A stretch of DNA of 64,000 nucleotides from Archivesica marissinica (taxonomy: Eukaryota; Mollusca; Bivalvia; Venerida; Vesicomyidae). Made by a program: the position numbers and the translations under genes. This document shows, piece by piece, positions 44,301 to 56,131 of the stretch. The stretch covers positions 8,164,433 through 8,228,432 of the forward strand of contig CM026404.1 in NCBI GenBank assembly GCA_014843695.1, read 5' to 3'. Each line of letters starts with the position of its first letter. Position 1 is the first letter of the stretch. The notes beneath the pieces are model-generated. The model saw only the letters and a list, made by a program, of their open reading frames with translations. It was not told the origin of the DNA and made no database searches.

Positions 44301-47300
44301 AATCACTTGCCATTCCCACGTGTTGGTTCCCTGGAATCACTTGCAATCACCACTGTTAGTTTGGTTCCCTTTGGAATCCTTGCATCACCACTGTAGTTTG
44401 GTTCCCTTTGGAATCACTTGCCATCACCACTGTAGTTGTTCCCTTTGGAATCACTTGCCATCACCCACTGTAGTTTGGGTTCCCTTTGGAATCACTTGCA
44501 TCACCACTTGTAGTTTGGTGCCCTTTGGATCACTTGCATCACCACGGTGAGTTTGGTTCCCTTTGGATCACTTGCCATCACCACTGGAGTTTGGTTCCTC
44601 ACTTGCCATCACCACTGTAGTTTGGGTCCCTTTGGAATCACTTGCCATCACCACTGTAGTTTGGTTCCCTTTGGAATCACTTGCCATCACCACTGTAGTT
44701 TGGTTCCCTTTGGAATCACTTGCCATCACCACTGTAGTTTGGTTCCCTTTGGAATCACTTGCCATCACCACTGTAGTTTGGTTCCCTTTGGAATCACTTG
44801 CCATCACCACTGTAGTTTGGTTCCCTTTGGAATCACTTGCCATCACCACTGTAGTTGGTTCCCTTTGGAATCACTTGCCATCACCACTGTAGTTGGTTCC
44901 CTTTGGAATCACTTGCCATCCCACTGTAGTAGTTGGTCCCTTTGGAATCACTTGCCATCACCACTGTAGTGTTCCCTTTGGAATCACTTGCCATCACATG
45001 TAGTTTGGTTCCCTTTGGAATCACTTGCCATCACCACTGTAGTTGGTTCCCTTGGAATCACTTGCCATCACCACTGTAGTTTGTTCCCTTTGAATCACTT
45101 GCCATCACCACTGTAGTTTGGTTCCCTTTGGAATCACTTGCCATCACCACTGTAGTTTCGTTCCCTTTGGAATCACTTGCCATCACCACTGTAGTTTCGT
45201 TCCCTTTGGAATCACTTGCCATCACCACTGTAGTTTAATCACTTGCCATCACCACTGTAGTTTGGTTCCCTTTGGAATCACTTGCCATCACCACTGTAGT
45301 TTGGTTCCCTTTGGAATCACTTGCCATCACCACTGTAGTTTGGTTCCCTTTGGAATCACTTGCCATCACCACTGTAGTTTGGTTCCCTTTGGAATCACTT
45401 GCCATCACCACTGTAGTTTCGTTCCCTTTGGAATCACTTGCCATCACCACTGTAGTTTCGTTCCCTTTGGAATCACTTGCCATCACCACTGTAGTTTGGT
45501 TCCCTTTGGAATCACTTGCCATCACCACTGTAGTTTGGTTCCCTTTGGAATCACTTGCCATCACCACTGTAGTTTGGTTCCCTTTGGAATCACTTGCCAT
45601 CACCACTGTAGTTTGGTTCCCTTTGGAATCACTTGCCATCACCACTGTAGTTTGGTTCCCTTTGGAATCACTTGCCATCACCACTGTAGTTTCGTTCCCT
45701 TTGGAATCACTTGCCATCACCACTGTAGTTTCGTTCCCTTTGGAATCACTTGCCATCACCACTGTTGGAATCACTTGCCATCACCACTGTAGTTTCGTTC
45801 CCTTTGGAATCACTTGCCATCACCACTGTAGTTTCGTTCCCTTTGGAATCACTTGCCATCACCACTGTAGTTTGGTTCCCTTTGGAATCACTTGCCATCA
45901 CCACTGTAGTTTCGTTCCCTTTGGAATCACTTGCCATCACCACTGTAGTTTCGTTCCCTTTGGAATCACTTGCCATGCCATCACCACTGTAGTTTGGTTC
46001 ACTTGCCATCACCACTGTAGTTTGGTTCCCTTTGGAATCACTTGCCATCACCATTGTAGTTTGGAATCACTTGCCATCACCACTGTAGTTTGGAATCACT
46101 TGCCATCACCACTGTAGTTTGGTTCCCTTGCCATCACCACTGTAGTTTGGTTCCCTTGCCATCACCACTGTAGTTTGGTTCCCTTGCCATCACCACTGTA
46201 GTTTGGTTCCCTTTGATGTAGTTTCGAATTCCACTGGGGAGTCGAATTCTTTCAAAGGAGGAAACTATCCAGCTTGCTTGTGGATGGTCTGTGGTTCTAC
46301 CTGGGTACTCGGCCGTTCTAAAATACTGCCCGGAATGGCTCTTGATCCGCCAATAATAGCTGGATAGGCGCAATATGAAGCTGTTGGTGCCACTCTAAGC
46401 CCCCAAAATAAAATAAGCAAAGGAGTGCCCACGGGACAATATGAATGTTTCATCAGGTTAAATATGAATATTTCATCAGGTTAAATATGAATGTTTCATC
46501 CAGTTAAATATGAATGTTTCATCAGGTTAAATATGAATGTTTCATCAGGTTAAATATGAATGTTTCGTCATATCCGGTTAAATATGAATGTTTCATCTGG
46601 TTAAATATGACTGTTTCATCAGGTTACATTCAGATTAAATATGAATGTTTCATCAGGTTAAATATGAATGTTTCATCAGGTTAAATATGAATGTTTCATC
46701 AGGTTAAATATGAATGTTTCATCAGGTTACATTCAGGTTAAATATGAATGTTTCATCCAGTTAAATATGAATGTTTCATCAGGTTACATTCAGGTTAAAT
46801 ATGAATGTTTCATCAGGTTAAATATGAATGTTTCATCAGGTTAAATATGAATGTTTCATCCGGTTAAATATGAATGTTTCATCAGGTTACATTCAGGTTA
46901 AATATGAATGTTTCATCAGGTTAAATATGAATGTTTCATCAGGTTAAATATGAATGTTTCATCAGGTTAAATATGAATGTTTCATCAGGTTAAATATGAA
47001 TGTTTCATCCGGTTAAATGTGAATGTTTCATCCGGTTAAATATGAATATTTCATCCGGTTAAATATGAATGTTTCATCAGGTAAAATATGAATGTTTCAT
47101 CCGGTTTAATATGAATGTTTCATCCAGTTAAATATGAATGTTTCGTCATATCCGGTTAAATATGAATGTTTCATCTGGTTAAATATGAATGTTTCATCAG
47201 GTTACATTCAGAATAAATATGAATGTTTCATCAGGTTAAATATGAATGTTTCATCAGGTTAAATATGAATGTTTCATCCGTTTAAATATGAATGTTTCAT

Positions 47301-50300
47301 CAGGTTACATTCAGGTTAAATATGAATGTTTCATCAGGTTAAATATGAATGTTTCATCCAGTTAAATATGAATGCTTCATCCGGTTAAATATGAATGTTT
47401 CATCAGGTTACATTCAGGTTAAATATGAATGTTTCATCCGGTTAAATATGAATGTTTCATCAGGTTAAATATGAATGTTTCATCATATCCGGTTAAATAT
47501 GAATATTTCATCCGGTTAAATATGAATGTTTCATCCGGTTAAATATGAATGTTTCATCCGGTTAAATATGAATGTTTCATTCGGTTAAATATGAATGTTT
47601 CATCAGGTTAAATATGAATGTTTCATCAGGTTAAATATGAATGTTTCATCCAGTTAAATATGAATGCTTCATCCGGTTAAATATGAATGTTTCATCAGGT
47701 TATATTCAGGTTAAATATGAATGTTTCATCAGGTTAAATATGAATGTTTCATCAGGCTAAATATGAATGTTTCATCAGGTTAAATATGAATGTTTCATCA
47801 GGTTAAATATGAATGTTTCATCCAGTTAAATATGAATGTTTCATCAGGTTAAATATGAATGTTACATTCAGGTTAAATATGAATGTTTCATCAGGTTAAA
47901 TATGAATGTTTCATCAGGTTAAATATCAATGTTTCATTAGGTTAAATATGAATGTTTCATTAGGTTAAATATGAATGTTTCATCAGGTTAAATATGAAGG
48001 TTAAATATGAATGTTTCATCCGGTTAAATATGAATGTTTCATCCAGTTAAATATGAATGTTTCATCCAGTTAAATATGAATGTTTCATCAGGTTACATTC
48101 AGGTTAAATATGAATGTTTCATCCGGTTAAATATGAATGTTTCATCCGGTTAAATATGAATGTTTCATCAGGTTACATTCAGGTTAAATATGAATGTTTC
48201 ATCAGGTTAAATATGAATGTTTCATCATGTTAAATATGAATGTTTCATCCAGTTAAAATGTTTCATCAGGTTAAATATGAATGTTTCATCAGGTTAAATA
48301 TGAATGTTTCATCAGGTTAAATATGAATGTTTCATCCGGTAAAATATGGGGTTACCTCTGACACCGAATAAACTGGTTTGGATGGAAATTCAATATGGAT
48401 CTTACCAATATAATATTTAAAATGTTTTTACATTAATTGACTTGATAATTTTCAACTTGTGCTATTTGGTGAACGGTCAAGTACGATGTCGTTAGAACTC
48501 GCCTTTCGTCGATATAGTGACGCCCGTGAATTCGCTCTAGCATATACACGACAATCTCTCCCAGGGTGTTTTTACGTTTATTTATCGTCGCTACCGGTTG
48601 CCCATATGAGCGACGCCTCCTGAAGAGATTAGTTATTTTAGATTTTGGAGAATAGTGCATGATACAGACAGAGACCCATTCCAGAATCTCCTCTGGTTCT
48701 TTTACGTTCACGGTGTAAAGCACCGACATGAGACCTCGGTTTAACGTCCCATCTGAAAGACTGTTAATTTTATTAAGGTCAGACGGGGGATCGAATCTGC
48801 GATCCCTAGATTACCAGTCCAGCGTGTTACCACTGCACTACATATCCGTCTGTAAAAAATGTATTTGTATCCTAACCCCAAGTGCTGAAGTTACGCCTTC
48901 ATTTTAACATCATACATTACAGTTGCAATAGTATAAAACAGTAAATTTACAATACGTACGATCTGTCTCCTAAGAAGTTGGTGCGACAAATGCAAAAACA
49001 AACTAGAGTGCAAACAAGACAAAGGTCTTGTCCTCGCAGTTAAAGTTATAATTACAAGTCACCCGACTCTGGTTATTCTAAGTAAAACTGATTTGTTTAC
49101 ATTAATTGTCCAACACTTACTATTTAATATCGCATTTGATTAGTTTTTATAGAAATTATATATGATATATATGTAAGAAATAATAAGTATCAACCGTGGT
49201 ATATCGCAGAATAACCCTTCGGCCTTCGTGATATATTTCTACGTATAAGAACTTCAAACTCGGGTTATTACCACGGTTGATACTTATTATTTCGATTCTA
49301 ACACGACTTATTTCTAATAATTTTAGACGAGAATCAAAGAAGTATTTTCTTCAAACGCGGTGCTACTCCTCTGCATTTGGCTTTCGAAATTTTCTCCCGC
49401 CGCTGCATTTGGCTTTCGAAATTTCCTCCCGCGTAATGGGTGATGACGTTATTTTGTATGGAAAATATCAATCTAGTGAATAAATGAACAAAAGTTGTAA
49501 CTGGTCAATAATTTTATTTATGTTGTCAAATAAAACTATACAGAATAGTAACTGAAACGTTACTTAACAGAAAAACAATATATATTTATATTTAAAAGGT
49601 ATTAGTGTAAGTGACTGAGATACAATTTTATATTTAAACGGTATTAGTGTAATTGACTGATACAATTTTATATTTAAACGGTATTAGTGTAAGTTGCTGA
49701 GATAAAATTTTATATTTAAACGGTATTAGTGTAAGTGACTGAGATACAATTTTATATTTAAAAGGTATTAGTGTAATTGACTGAGATACAATTTTATATT
49801 TAAAAGGTATTAGTGTAATTGACTGAGATACAATTTTATATTTAAAAGGTATTAGTGTAATTGACTGAGATACAATTTTATATTTAAAAGGTATTAGTGT
49901 AATTGACTGAGATACAATTTTATATTTAAAAGGTATTTGTAGTGACTGATACAATTTTATATTAAAAGGTATTAGTGTAATTGACTGAGATACAATTTAT
50001 ATTTAAAAGGTATTAGTGTAATTGACTAGATACAATTTTATATTTAAACGGTATTGTGTAAGTGACTGATATACAATTTTATATGTAAAGGTATTATGTA
50101 AGTGACTGAGATACTTTTATATGTAAAAGGTATTAGTGTAAGTGGCTGAGATACAATTTTATATTTAAATGGTATTAGTGTAAGTGACTGATACAATTTT
50201 ATATTTAACGGTATTAGTGTAGTGACTGATACAATTTTATATTTAAACGGTATTAGTGTAAGTGACTGATACAATTTTATATTTAAAAGGTGTTAGTGTA

Positions 50301-53300
50301 ATTGACTGAGATACAATTTTATATTTAAAAGGTATTAGTGTAAGTGACTGAGATACAATTTTATATGTAAAAGGTATTAGTGTAAGTGGCTGAGATACAA
50401 TTTTATATTTAAAAGGTATTAGTGTAAGTGACTGAGATACAATTTTATATTTAAACGGTATTAGTGTAAGTGACTGATACAATTTTATATTTAAACGGTA
50501 TTAGTGTAAGTGGCTGAGATACAATTTTATATTTAAACGGTATTAGTGTAAGTGACTGAGACACAATTTTATATTTAAACGGTATTAGTGTAAGTGACTG
50601 AGATACAATTTTATATTTAAACGGTATTAGTGTAAGTGACTGAGACACAATTTTATATTTAAACGGTATTAGTGTAAGTGACTGATACAATTTTATATTT
50701 AAACGGTATTAGTGTAAGTGACTGAGACACAATTTTATATTTAAACGGTATTAGTGTAAGTGACTGATACAATTTTATATTTAAAAGGTATTAGTGTAAG
50801 TGGCTGAGATACAATTTTATATTTAAACGGTATTAGTGTAAGTAACTGATACAATTTTATATTTAAAAGGTATTAGTGTACACCATTATTAGTGTAAGTG
50901 ACTCATGCTTATATTTAAAAGATTAACTGAACGATTTCGTAACACGTGCTTGTGCCAAGAACAAGGCTCCAGAGGGGACCCTGTACATTATTGGAACAAG
51001 AAGAACACCCGTAGGAACAGTTTTCAATCTTAGTATACATATATAATATAATATATATATATTGATTGATTGTCCAGCTCAACACAAATAATAACCAATG
51101 TCATCAGCATACTAATCGATAACATACATGTATGTTGTTGCAGTCATATCACAATGGTATAATAGTTTACATTATGTACTTTGAAACACGTGCAAACATA
51201 TTGTTCCACATTAGGACAACTGCGTGTGTACAGTCTAGTACGTTGTTTCCACGTGTCTGCATCTGTTCTCTGTGATACGACAACTAGCATAATTACATTC
51301 TGCTTGAAGTGTTGCTAAGAAGCAATTTGATCTCTCATTTTTCTTTGTAAACTATTATTTATGTTCATTATTTACGTACTTGTTCTGATTTACTCGAGAC
51401 ATATATCGGTTTGAACAATTTACTGTTAATACCACATACGTGAGAAAACATTCCACGTAGAATGTATCCTATCCGCAACGTGTCACTGGAAGCCATTTTC
51501 ATACCATTATTCGCATGGAATAAGAGTTATTGCATCGTAATAGAAGCGTACACTAAGACATAGCTATGTATACGTTAACTAGGAGATTTATAAATGTAGG
51601 TTTGTGTATTAGCAGGTCGTGCTAGAGTATTGCACTTTTCCCTACCTGAAGCTATCTATACACGTATGTGTGACTAACGGTTGGTTATTTTTTAAAAGTG
51701 TTGCATTTGTTAGTGGGGTATAACAGACGGATCTGTAGTCCAGTGGTAACACGCTGGACTGGTAATCCAGGGATCGCAGTTCGATCCCCCCGTCTGAGCC
51801 TAATAAAATGAACAGTCTTTCAGATGGGACGTTAAACCGAGGTCTCGTGTCGGTGCTTTACACCGTGCACGTAAAAGAACCAGAGGAGACTCTGGAATGG
51901 GTCTCTGTCTGTATCATTGCATTATCCTCCGACACTCTAAAATTCTAAATTAATCTCTTCAGGAGGCGTCGCTCATATGGGCAACCGGTAGCGACGATAA
52001 ATAAACGTAAAACACACAAATAGTGGATTATGGTGTGATCGCAGTTGTATGCTAGGACTAGAATAAGTGTGTTTGGTTGTTGATAACCAGTACATGAGAC
52101 GTATATATATTATATCTTTATTTTCGGTCTCATCTATGTACAGTACAATACATTTTAATTTATATTATAACACATACATTACACATAGCCATTCTACAAT
52201 GAGAATTATAAGAGACAATAGCATATTACAATACGTGAAACATGTTTTACTTTCTAAAAATAAAGTACAAATCGTTAATCATAACACTAAAAAATATTTA
52301 AATTACTGAGTTTTAAGATTCTGGGGAAAAGAACACTATCGCGAAAATGAAAATAAGCTTTAAGAATTTAGAACCACCTCTGATCAGGGATGGATGGATG
52401 GATTAGCAGCTTTTATATACAGTCAAACCTGTCTTAAGCAGCCAGCCAAGGGAATCACAGAAAGTGGCTACTTAGCACAGGTGGCTGCTTAATAGAGGTC
52501 AAATACATAATAATACAACATGTTGGCGTTGGGAATCTGCTAACTGGCTGTTTAATACAGGTTGGCTGCTTAATAGAGGTGACCACTAACACAGGTTTCA
52601 CTGTACTAATATGATATTGTCTCTTATAATGCTCATTTGTAAAATGGCTTTGTGCAACGTATGTGTTATAATATAAATTAAAATGTATGTACTGTACAGA
52701 ACAGAACAGAATTGTATTTATATATTTTTACATACTCATTAATTAATACATTAGCCTACTGTATGATTCTACTACACGTATTTGCCTGCTATGACATGAG
52801 ATTGCACCAAGAACTAGGATCGCGACCTTGTATGTGTCCCTGACTTTTCCGCACTTGATCTGGAACAAGGAAGTATGTCGCCAAGGAGCAACGCGCACTA
52901 AGTTTAAACTTTATATTTATTTTACAACGACTCCAACCTACAGCGGCCATGACCAAGTTATTTGCAGTTAAATGTCTGGTCCAGTTATAGTTTTGAAAAC
53001 GAGTCTTAAAGTTTAAACTTTATTTATTTTACAACGATTGCGAAGCAAGTTCTAACAATTTATATTAATCACTCTCGTTGGCGCGGATGAAAGCGTAAAT
53101 GTCGTCATTTGTGTGGGAGGAAACCGGAGTACCCGGAGAAAACCCACCTGTCCGATCTGGCGACCACCGTACCATCTCACATATGTCCCGTTCCGAGGAT
53201 TGAACCCGGATTGCATTGCTGAGAAGCGATCGCGCTAACCACTGCGCTAATCGAACAGCCTTACAAAGCGCACTAATGGAATAATATAATGGTGCACTAA

Positions 53301-54319
53301 GTATGTAACATTGTTAATTATGTTGGAAGATGTTTTTACATCAATTAATAAAATTTTAAGATTTAAATAGAAATATTTTCCCCCAGATAATTTCGTCTCA
53401 TTGAGATATTTCTATAGATCTATAAATATCTTTTGGATTCAAATAATGTATTAATAACACGAGAATATTTCGAGTTTTCATTGGTATGCCCAATAACAAT
53501 GTCATAACAATTTAATTCTTTATTGGTTAATGCCTAGTTACGTCAATGAAGTCATTAACCATTCTATTTATGTTTGACTGAGCTTTTTGATATTGTTTTC
53601 ATCTTCAATAACGAAACGGTACATGTTGCACACTGTTGACTTATTGCCTTTGTTAATCTTGCACTGTCTGATTGAGGCATCAGTTCCAGTTTATGTTCTA
53701 TATTTAGATTATGAACACGTGTGATTTGTATATACTATGTCATACTTTTTGCCATAGTATTAAGTTTCTCGTTTTTAATCTTCACTTTCAATTCACTTCT
53801 GCTATATGTTTAAACTTTATTTATTTTACAACGATTGCGAAGCAAGTTTTAACCACTTATATTAATCACTCTCGTTTGCGCAGATGAACGCGTATATGTG
53901 GTCATTCATATGGGAGAAAACCGGAGTACCCGGAGAAAAACCCACATGTCGCATCTGGCGACCACCGTACCATCTCACATACCTCCCGGTCCGAGTATCT
54001 AACCCGGGTTGCATTGGTGAGAAGCGAGCGCGCTAACCACTGCACTAATCGGACAGCCACAGTGTGTAGTATTTCTTTTTATATTTAGGTTGATGCCGAC
54101 ATACGGTTGGACCCAAGACCAGAATACCACCGTGTTGTGCTTACCTGGCTCCCAGACACGCCTGTTCCTGTGGCGCGAAGTACTGGGGACCAGATTAGTA
54201 GTCGTCTGCTGAGTGTGAACACAGCAAACGCACTACTGTTGTTGCCTCCGCGTTCCTCTGAAAAACAAGCGGTTAGCAAAGACGACATTGTTGATGCCAT
54301 GATTATTGCTAGACTGTGA
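41205..54319 (+). CDS. GPHN: gephyrin, last two coding exons only (MoeA-like E domain C-terminus)
   Basis: Exons 41205-41373 and 54089-54319 join in phase 0. The first reads KPTTF, then [20 protein letters not shown], the signature of MoeA/gephyrin E-domain subdomain III. The second reads [21 protein letters not shown] and the terminal [12 protein letters not shown] of subdomain IV. In animals this domain inserts molybdate into adenylated molybdopterin, and gephyrin also scaffolds inhibitory receptors (established for the family). The exons are intact. No earlier exon was found between 29.3 and 41.2 kb, and a complete same-strand dehydrogenase gene lies further upstream. Either that gene sits inside a gephyrin intron, or these exons are the end of a duplicated, possibly partial gene. 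One small exon could hide in the N gap, the rest could not. Confidence 0.93.
41430..41800 (-). mobile_element. SINE family A remnant expanded internally into a 31-bp array
   Basis: Left edge GAGTTTCATCATTTGGAGGA equals the SINE's AGTCATTTTAGATTTTTGGAGGA region, and the right edge GAGACCCTAATTCCAG equals its GAGACCCATTCCAG. Between them, at 41446-41755, about 10 units of TTGGAGGATATTGTAAGATA + GATACAGAGGA match the SINE's GGAGGATAGTGCAATGATACAGA. Confidence 0.82.
41801..41965 (+). mobile_element. SINE family C, head partly lost
   Basis: From AGTTCGAGCCCCGCTGGAGC to the shortened tail AACAATCGAGCTAAAATTTG. Confidence 0.85.
42167..42344. mobile_element. 178-bp TA-flanked MITE
   Basis: CAGTTAAACCTGTCTTAAGC ... 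ACACAGGTTTGACTG with TA on both sides; interior repeats GGTGGCTGCTTAAT words. Tc1/mariner-like ends. Second copy at 52430. Confidence 0.82.
42466..42713 (-). mobile_element. SINE family D, full length
   Basis: Head on the minus strand GCCTCCGTGGTCGAGTGGTT, long variable region, B box GGGTTCGAGCCCCGC; the left end is a family A-type tail, ATTTAACGTCGCTTAACG. Confidence 0.85.
42730..42802. repeat. 73-bp hairpin (inverted repeat)
   Basis: Two 32-base arms, from GTTTTGCCCTAT to its complement ATAGGGCAAAAC, pair at about 30 of 32 positions around a 9-base loop. Confidence 0.85.
42988..46215. repeat. 39-bp tandem array, about 83 units
   Basis: Unit TTTGGTTCCCTTTGGAATCA plus CTTGCCATCACCACTGTAG (13 codons, so long open frames on both strands). 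Clean blocks alternate with zones full of single-base indels (about 43450-43870, 44220-44600, 44860-45110). Confidence 0.96.
46221..46425 (+). mobile_element. SINE family E, head missing
   Basis: AGGAAACTATCCAGCTTGCT, GTGGTTCTACCTGGGT, CTTGATCCGCC and the tail AAGCCCCCAAAATAAAATAA. Confidence 0.72.
46436..48345. repeat. 23-bp tandem array, about 80 units
   Basis: Unit GTTAAATATGAATGTTTCATC + AG/CG/CA. At irregular intervals an 11-base partial unit (GTTACATTCAG) is inserted, giving 34-bp steps. Confidence 0.96.
48346..48568. other. non-coding, nothing recognised
   Basis: Short unique-looking stretch between array and SINE. Confidence 0.5.
48569..48853 (-). mobile_element. SINE family A, full length
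   Basis: Tail TTTACGTTTATTTATCGTCG to head CACTACATATCCGTCTGT. Confidence 0.88.
49177..49293. mobile_element. 117-bp MITE with perfect 25-bp inverted ends
   Basis: GAAATAATAAGTATCAACCG... and its exact complement at 49269-49293. No target duplication resolved. Confidence 0.78.
49294..49589. other. non-coding with a short direct repeat
   Basis: CTGCATTTGGCTTTCGAAAT occurs twice at about 49371 and 49402. Confidence 0.6.
49590..50925. repeat. 42/40-bp satellite, second locus, about 32 units
   Basis: Same unit as 4148-5270, GGTATTAGTGTAAGTGACTG + AGATACAATTTTATATTTAA; a zone of small indels lies at about 49930-50230. Confidence 0.95.
50926..51726. other. gephyrin intron, nothing recognised
   Basis: About 800 bases of AT-rich sequence without repeats or coding potential I can support. 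Confidence 0.5.
51727..52013 (+). mobile_element. SINE family A, full length, the only + copy
   Basis: Head CAGACGGATCTGTAGTCCAG: acceptor CAGACGG pairs with CCGTCTG, anticodon arm CTGGA-CTGGTAA-TCCAG gives GGT (Thr-like), B box AGTTCGATCCC. Then the body, and tail GGTAGCGACGATAAATAAAC. Confidence 0.9.
52014..52429. other. gephyrin intron, nothing recognised
   Basis: AT-rich; a short GGATGGATGGATGGAT run lies at about 52388. Confidence 0.5.
52430..52603. mobile_element. 174-bp TA-flanked MITE, second copy
   Basis: CAGTCAAACCTGTCTTAAGC ... ACAGGTTTCACTG with TA flanks; interior as at 42167. Confidence 0.82.
52604..53009. other. gephyrin intron; SINE B tail scrap
   Basis: 52902-52930 has the family B tail start TTTATTTTACAACGA, then unrelated sequence; (AGAAC)n words near 52694. 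Confidence 0.5.
53010..53261 (-). mobile_element. SINE family B, full length
   Basis: Tail CTTTATTTATTTTACAACGA to head GCGCTAATCGAACAGCC. Confidence 0.88.
53262..53810. other. gephyrin intron, nothing recognised
   Basis: AT-rich; no repeat or gene seen. Confidence 0.5.
53811..54059 (-). mobile_element. SINE family B upstream of the gephyrin last exon
   Basis: Complete, ending CACTAATCGGACAGCCA 29 bases before the exon. Confidence 0.88.
54089..54319 (+). CDS. GPHN: gephyrin terminal exon
   Basis: Acceptor ATATTTAG. It gives 76 residues, [15 protein letters not shown] to the ARL C-terminus, then TGA. A SINE B copy ends about 29 bases upstream, leaving only a short pyrimidine stretch. The duplicated 9.5-kb block starts 137 bases after the stop. 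Confidence 0.95.
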   Translation, partial: VDADIRLDPRPEYHRVVLTWLPDTPVPVARSTGDQISSRLLSVNTANALLLLPPRSSEKQAVSKDDIVDAMIIARL

Positions 54320-54455
54320 TAGTGATGTTATTGTTGATATTGATTCTTCCAGTAAATTGTATATCATTTTTTATTTACGGACACGATATACGTGACTATA
54401 AACAAGAATGCTTTATTTTTTTATCAAAAGGAAACCTTATATGAGTTCATTGCCG
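54320..54455 (+). other. gephyrin 3' flank / presumed 3' UTR
   Basis: There is no AATAAA; a weak AGTAAA variant lies at about 54352. The recognisable duplication begins at its end, but only because base 1 of the window is the first base available for comparison. Confidence 0.4.
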
Positions 54456-54704
54456 GGTAGTAAATAACGAAAATTATTTTTGTTTCTCTATTTAAAAATG
54501 GTGAAAGGCAACGTTATTGGTTAGCTATACAGAAACAAGAAGCGTTACTAACGCTTTTGATCGACTGAAACATCAGATATTTATAATGCCTACATTACAG
54601 TCACTGTTAATTATTCTGTGCGCTGCACTAGTTCAGACGGTTGGAGCGTTGATGGAATTGTCTTACATGGCTGCATCTCCCGGGCCATGATCAACTTGTC
54701 TAGA

Positions 54705-55838
54705 GAGGATCCTCCAATGACGTGATCTATTTGCCTCTCAATGTGATCCTCCAAGGTCGTGATCTATTTGCCTCTCAATGTGATCCTCCAGGGTCGTGAT
54801 CTATTGACCTCTCAATGTGATCCTCCAGGGTCGTGATCTATTTGCCTCTCAAGGTGATCATCCAAGGGTTGTGATCTATTGTACGTAAGGCTATCCTCCA
54901 AGGGTGGTGATCTATTGTACGTAAGGCTATCCTCCAAGGGTTGTGATCTATTGTACGTAAGGCTATCCTCCAAGGGTTGTGATCTATTGTACGTAAGGCT
55001 ATCCTCCAAGGGTTGTGATCTATGTTCTCAAGGCTATCCTCCAAGGGTGGTGATCTATGTTCTCAAGGCTATCCTCCAAGCTATTGTACTCAATGCTATC
55101 CTCCCAGGTGGTGATCTCTTGTACTCAATGCTATCCTCCCGGGTGGTAATCTCTTGTATTCACGGCTATCCTCCCGGGTGGTGACCTCTTTTACTCAATG
55201 CTATCCTCCCGGGTGGTGATCTCTTGTACTCAATGCTATCCTCCCGGGTGGTTATCTCTTGTACTCAATGCTATCCTCCCGGGTGGTGATCTCTTGTTCT
55301 CAATGCTATCCTCCCGGGTGGTGATCTCTTGTACTCAAGGCTATCCTCCCGGGTGGTGATCTCTTGTACTCAAGGCTATCCTCCCGGTGGTGATCTCTTG
55401 TATTCAATGCTATCCTCCCGGGTGCTATCTCTTGTACTCAATGCTATCCTCCCGGGTGGTGATCTCTTGTACTCAATGCTACCTCCCGGGTGGTGATCTC
55501 CTGTACTCAAGGCTACCCTCCCGGGTGGTTATCTCTTGTACTCAAGGCTATCCTCCCGGGTGGTGATCTCTTGTACTCAATGCTATCCTCCCGGGTGGTG
55601 ATCTCTTGTACTCAATGCTATCCTCCCGGGTGGTGATCTCTTGTACTCAATGCTATCCTCCCGGGTGGTGATCTCTTGTACTCAATGCTATCCTCCCGGG
55701 TGGTGATCTCTTGTACTCAATGCTATCCTCCCGGGTGGTGATCTCTTGTACTCAAGGCTATCCTCCCGGGTGGTGATCTCTTGTACTCAAGGCTATCCTC
55801 CCGGGTGGTGATCTCTTGTACTTAATGCTATCCTCCAG
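54705..55838. repeat. 35-bp array (duplicate)
   Basis: Counterpart of 250-1376; the diverged left edge is identical, the homogeneous part differs in unit count and single-base variants. Confidence 0.95.
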
Positions 55839-55881
55839 TGGCCACGAGTGTGAGCCATGTTCATGGTATACCTGATTTAAG

Positions 55882-56131
55882 TTTAAAACTTGATTTATTT
55901 TACAGCGATTGCGAAGCAAGTTTTAACAACTTATATTAATCACTCTCGTTGGCACGGATGAAAGCGTATATGTAGGCATTCGTGTGGGAGCAAACCGGCG
56001 TAACTGGAGAAAACCCACCTGTCCGATCTGGCGACCACCGTACCATCTCACATACTTCCCGGTCCGAGGATCGAAACCGGGTTGCATTGGTGAGAAGCGA
56101 GCGCGCTAACCACTGCGCTAATCGGACAGCC
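55882..56131 (-). mobile_element. SINE family B (duplicate)
   Basis: Counterpart of 1420-1669. Confidence 0.88.

Noticed and set aside
42905..46117. Histidine-rich or [19 protein letters not shown] proteins
   Set aside because: 39-bp array shadows on both strands.
51727..51800. Functional tRNA-Thr gene
   Set aside because: Good acceptor and anticodon stems, but followed by the full family A SINE body and tail, and a B-box base is missing.
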